A program made the translations under genes and the position numbers. From assembly GCA_900757255.1 (NCBI GenBank), contig CAAENE010000418.1, positions 1 to 5,580 on the forward strand: DNA of 5,580 nt, given 5' to 3'. Below the pieces are notes generated by a model that was given only the letters and a program-made list of their open reading frames with translations, was not told the DNA's origin and did no database searches. Position 1 is the first letter of the stretch. Each line of letters begins with the position of its first letter. This document shows, in pieces, positions 5,098 through 5,580 of this stretch. Source of the stretch: Clostridia bacterium (GTDB lineage Bacteria; Bacillota; Clostridia; HGM11514).

Positions 5098-5580
5098 TTA
5101 TTTCCCTAACCTGAAGATAACTACAGCGCTCTGGGCACGGGTCATGTTGTCGTTCGGGGCAAAGGTTCCGTCTCCCATTCCGGTAATCAGACCAAGCGCT
5201 GCCGCTTTTCCTACCGCTTCTTTTGCCCAGTCAGCGATCTGACCGTTATCACTAAACGATGGCTCTGCCGCTGTTATGTCTGCTGCACCTGTCTTTAGGA
5301 TATACGCATTGACTATCACCTTCGCCATCTCCTGTCGTGTAATGGTTGCCTCTGGACGAAAAGCCCCGTCCGGGTCGCCCGACATGATTCCGGCATCGAT
5401 AATTGTCTGTACTTCATTGGCATACCAGCTGTTTGGCGCTACATCTGCGATGTTATTCTGATACGATATCATATTGAGGTCCAGCGCTCTTGTGATCATT
5501 GCCGCGAATTCTGCACGGGTAACCGTTCCCTCCGGCTCGTATTCTGTCTCGCTCCGGCCTTTGATGGTCCCCTCTTTTGC
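5098..5580 (-). CDS. SLH-domain cell-surface protein, C-terminal part only
   Basis: The reading frame stays open to the right edge of the window, so the N-terminus lies beyond 5580; an internal ATG at 5499 is not the start. The 160 visible residues contain the end of one SLH repeat (TRAE at 21-24, then FAAMITRALDL) and two complete ones. The second runs from IADVAPNSWYANEV to TRQEMAKVIVNAY (about 44-95, TRQE at 81-84). The third runs from FSDNGQIADWAKEAVG to TRAQSAVVIFRLGK (about 109-160, TRAQ at 147-150). Three C-terminal SLH repeats non-covalently bind pyruvylated secondary cell wall polymers, so this is a secreted protein anchored to the wall, possibly an S-layer protein or an exported enzyme. 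What the missing N-terminal part does cannot be told. The gene ends at the shared terminator at 5040-5076. Confidence 0.9.
   Translation of the reverse strand, partial: AKEGTIKGRSETEYEPEGTVTRAEFAAMITRALDLNMISYQNNIADVAPNSWYANEVQTIIDAGIMSGDPDGAFRPEATITRQEMAKVIVNAYILKTGAADITAAEPSFSDNGQIADWAKEAVGKAAALGLITGMGDGTFAPNDNMTRAQSAVVIFRLGK

Noticed and set aside
1..5580. CRISPR array, tRNA, rRNA or insertion sequence
   Set aside because: No regularly spaced direct repeats, tRNA-like cloverleaf, rRNA stretch, transposase or terminal inverted repeats with target duplications were seen on either strand.

Overview
The window looks like chromosomal DNA from a low-to-mid GC Firmicute, most likely a member of Clostridia. 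The evidence is strong AAGGAGG-type ribosome binding sites, near-consensus SigA promoters with 17-bp spacers, TTG start codons, stem-loop/T-run terminators, and a surface protein ending in SLH (S-layer homology) repeats. No rRNA, tRNA, CRISPR array, transposase or phage gene is visible, so this is ordinary chromosomal housekeeping and cell-surface sequence rather than an obvious mobile island.

Layout, left to right. Positions 1-125 hold no convincing gene but contain several nested inverted repeats. A leftward gene (165-1277) encodes a secreted, mostly helical TolC-family protein. It has its own promoter (1315-1343) and terminator (125-153). Divergent from it, a promoter at 1470-1498 drives a 67-residue CxxC-containing DUF1858 protein (1528-1731), followed at once by a perfect 9-bp stem terminator (1743-1770). 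Next comes a tightly packed rightward set: a 12-helix MFS transporter (to 3062), a mannose-1-phosphate guanylyltransferase-type sugar nucleotidyltransferase (3065-4087) and a DusB-like tRNA-dihydrouridine synthase (4092-5021). It ends at a bidirectional terminator (5040-5076). A leftward gene entering from the right edge (5098-5580) encodes the C-terminal SLH repeats of a cell-wall-anchored protein.

The MFS, ManC-type and Dus genes are separated by 2-4 bases and probably form one transcription unit. No promoter is evident directly in front of the MFS gene, so transcription may come from the DUF1858 promoter by read-through of the 1743-1770 hairpin. ManC would supply GDP-mannose for surface glycans; the MFS substrate cannot be told from sequence, and Dus is probably an unrelated co-transcribed housekeeping gene.

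The most unusual points are: (1) the MFS gene has no canonical start codon between the terminator and its first membrane helix, so either a TTG upstream of the hairpin or a non-canonical codon is used; (2) the TolC-like protein seems to lack the beta-barrel segments of true outer-membrane channels; (3) the left edge has a dense group of inverted repeats. I did not find a clearly new multi-gene system.
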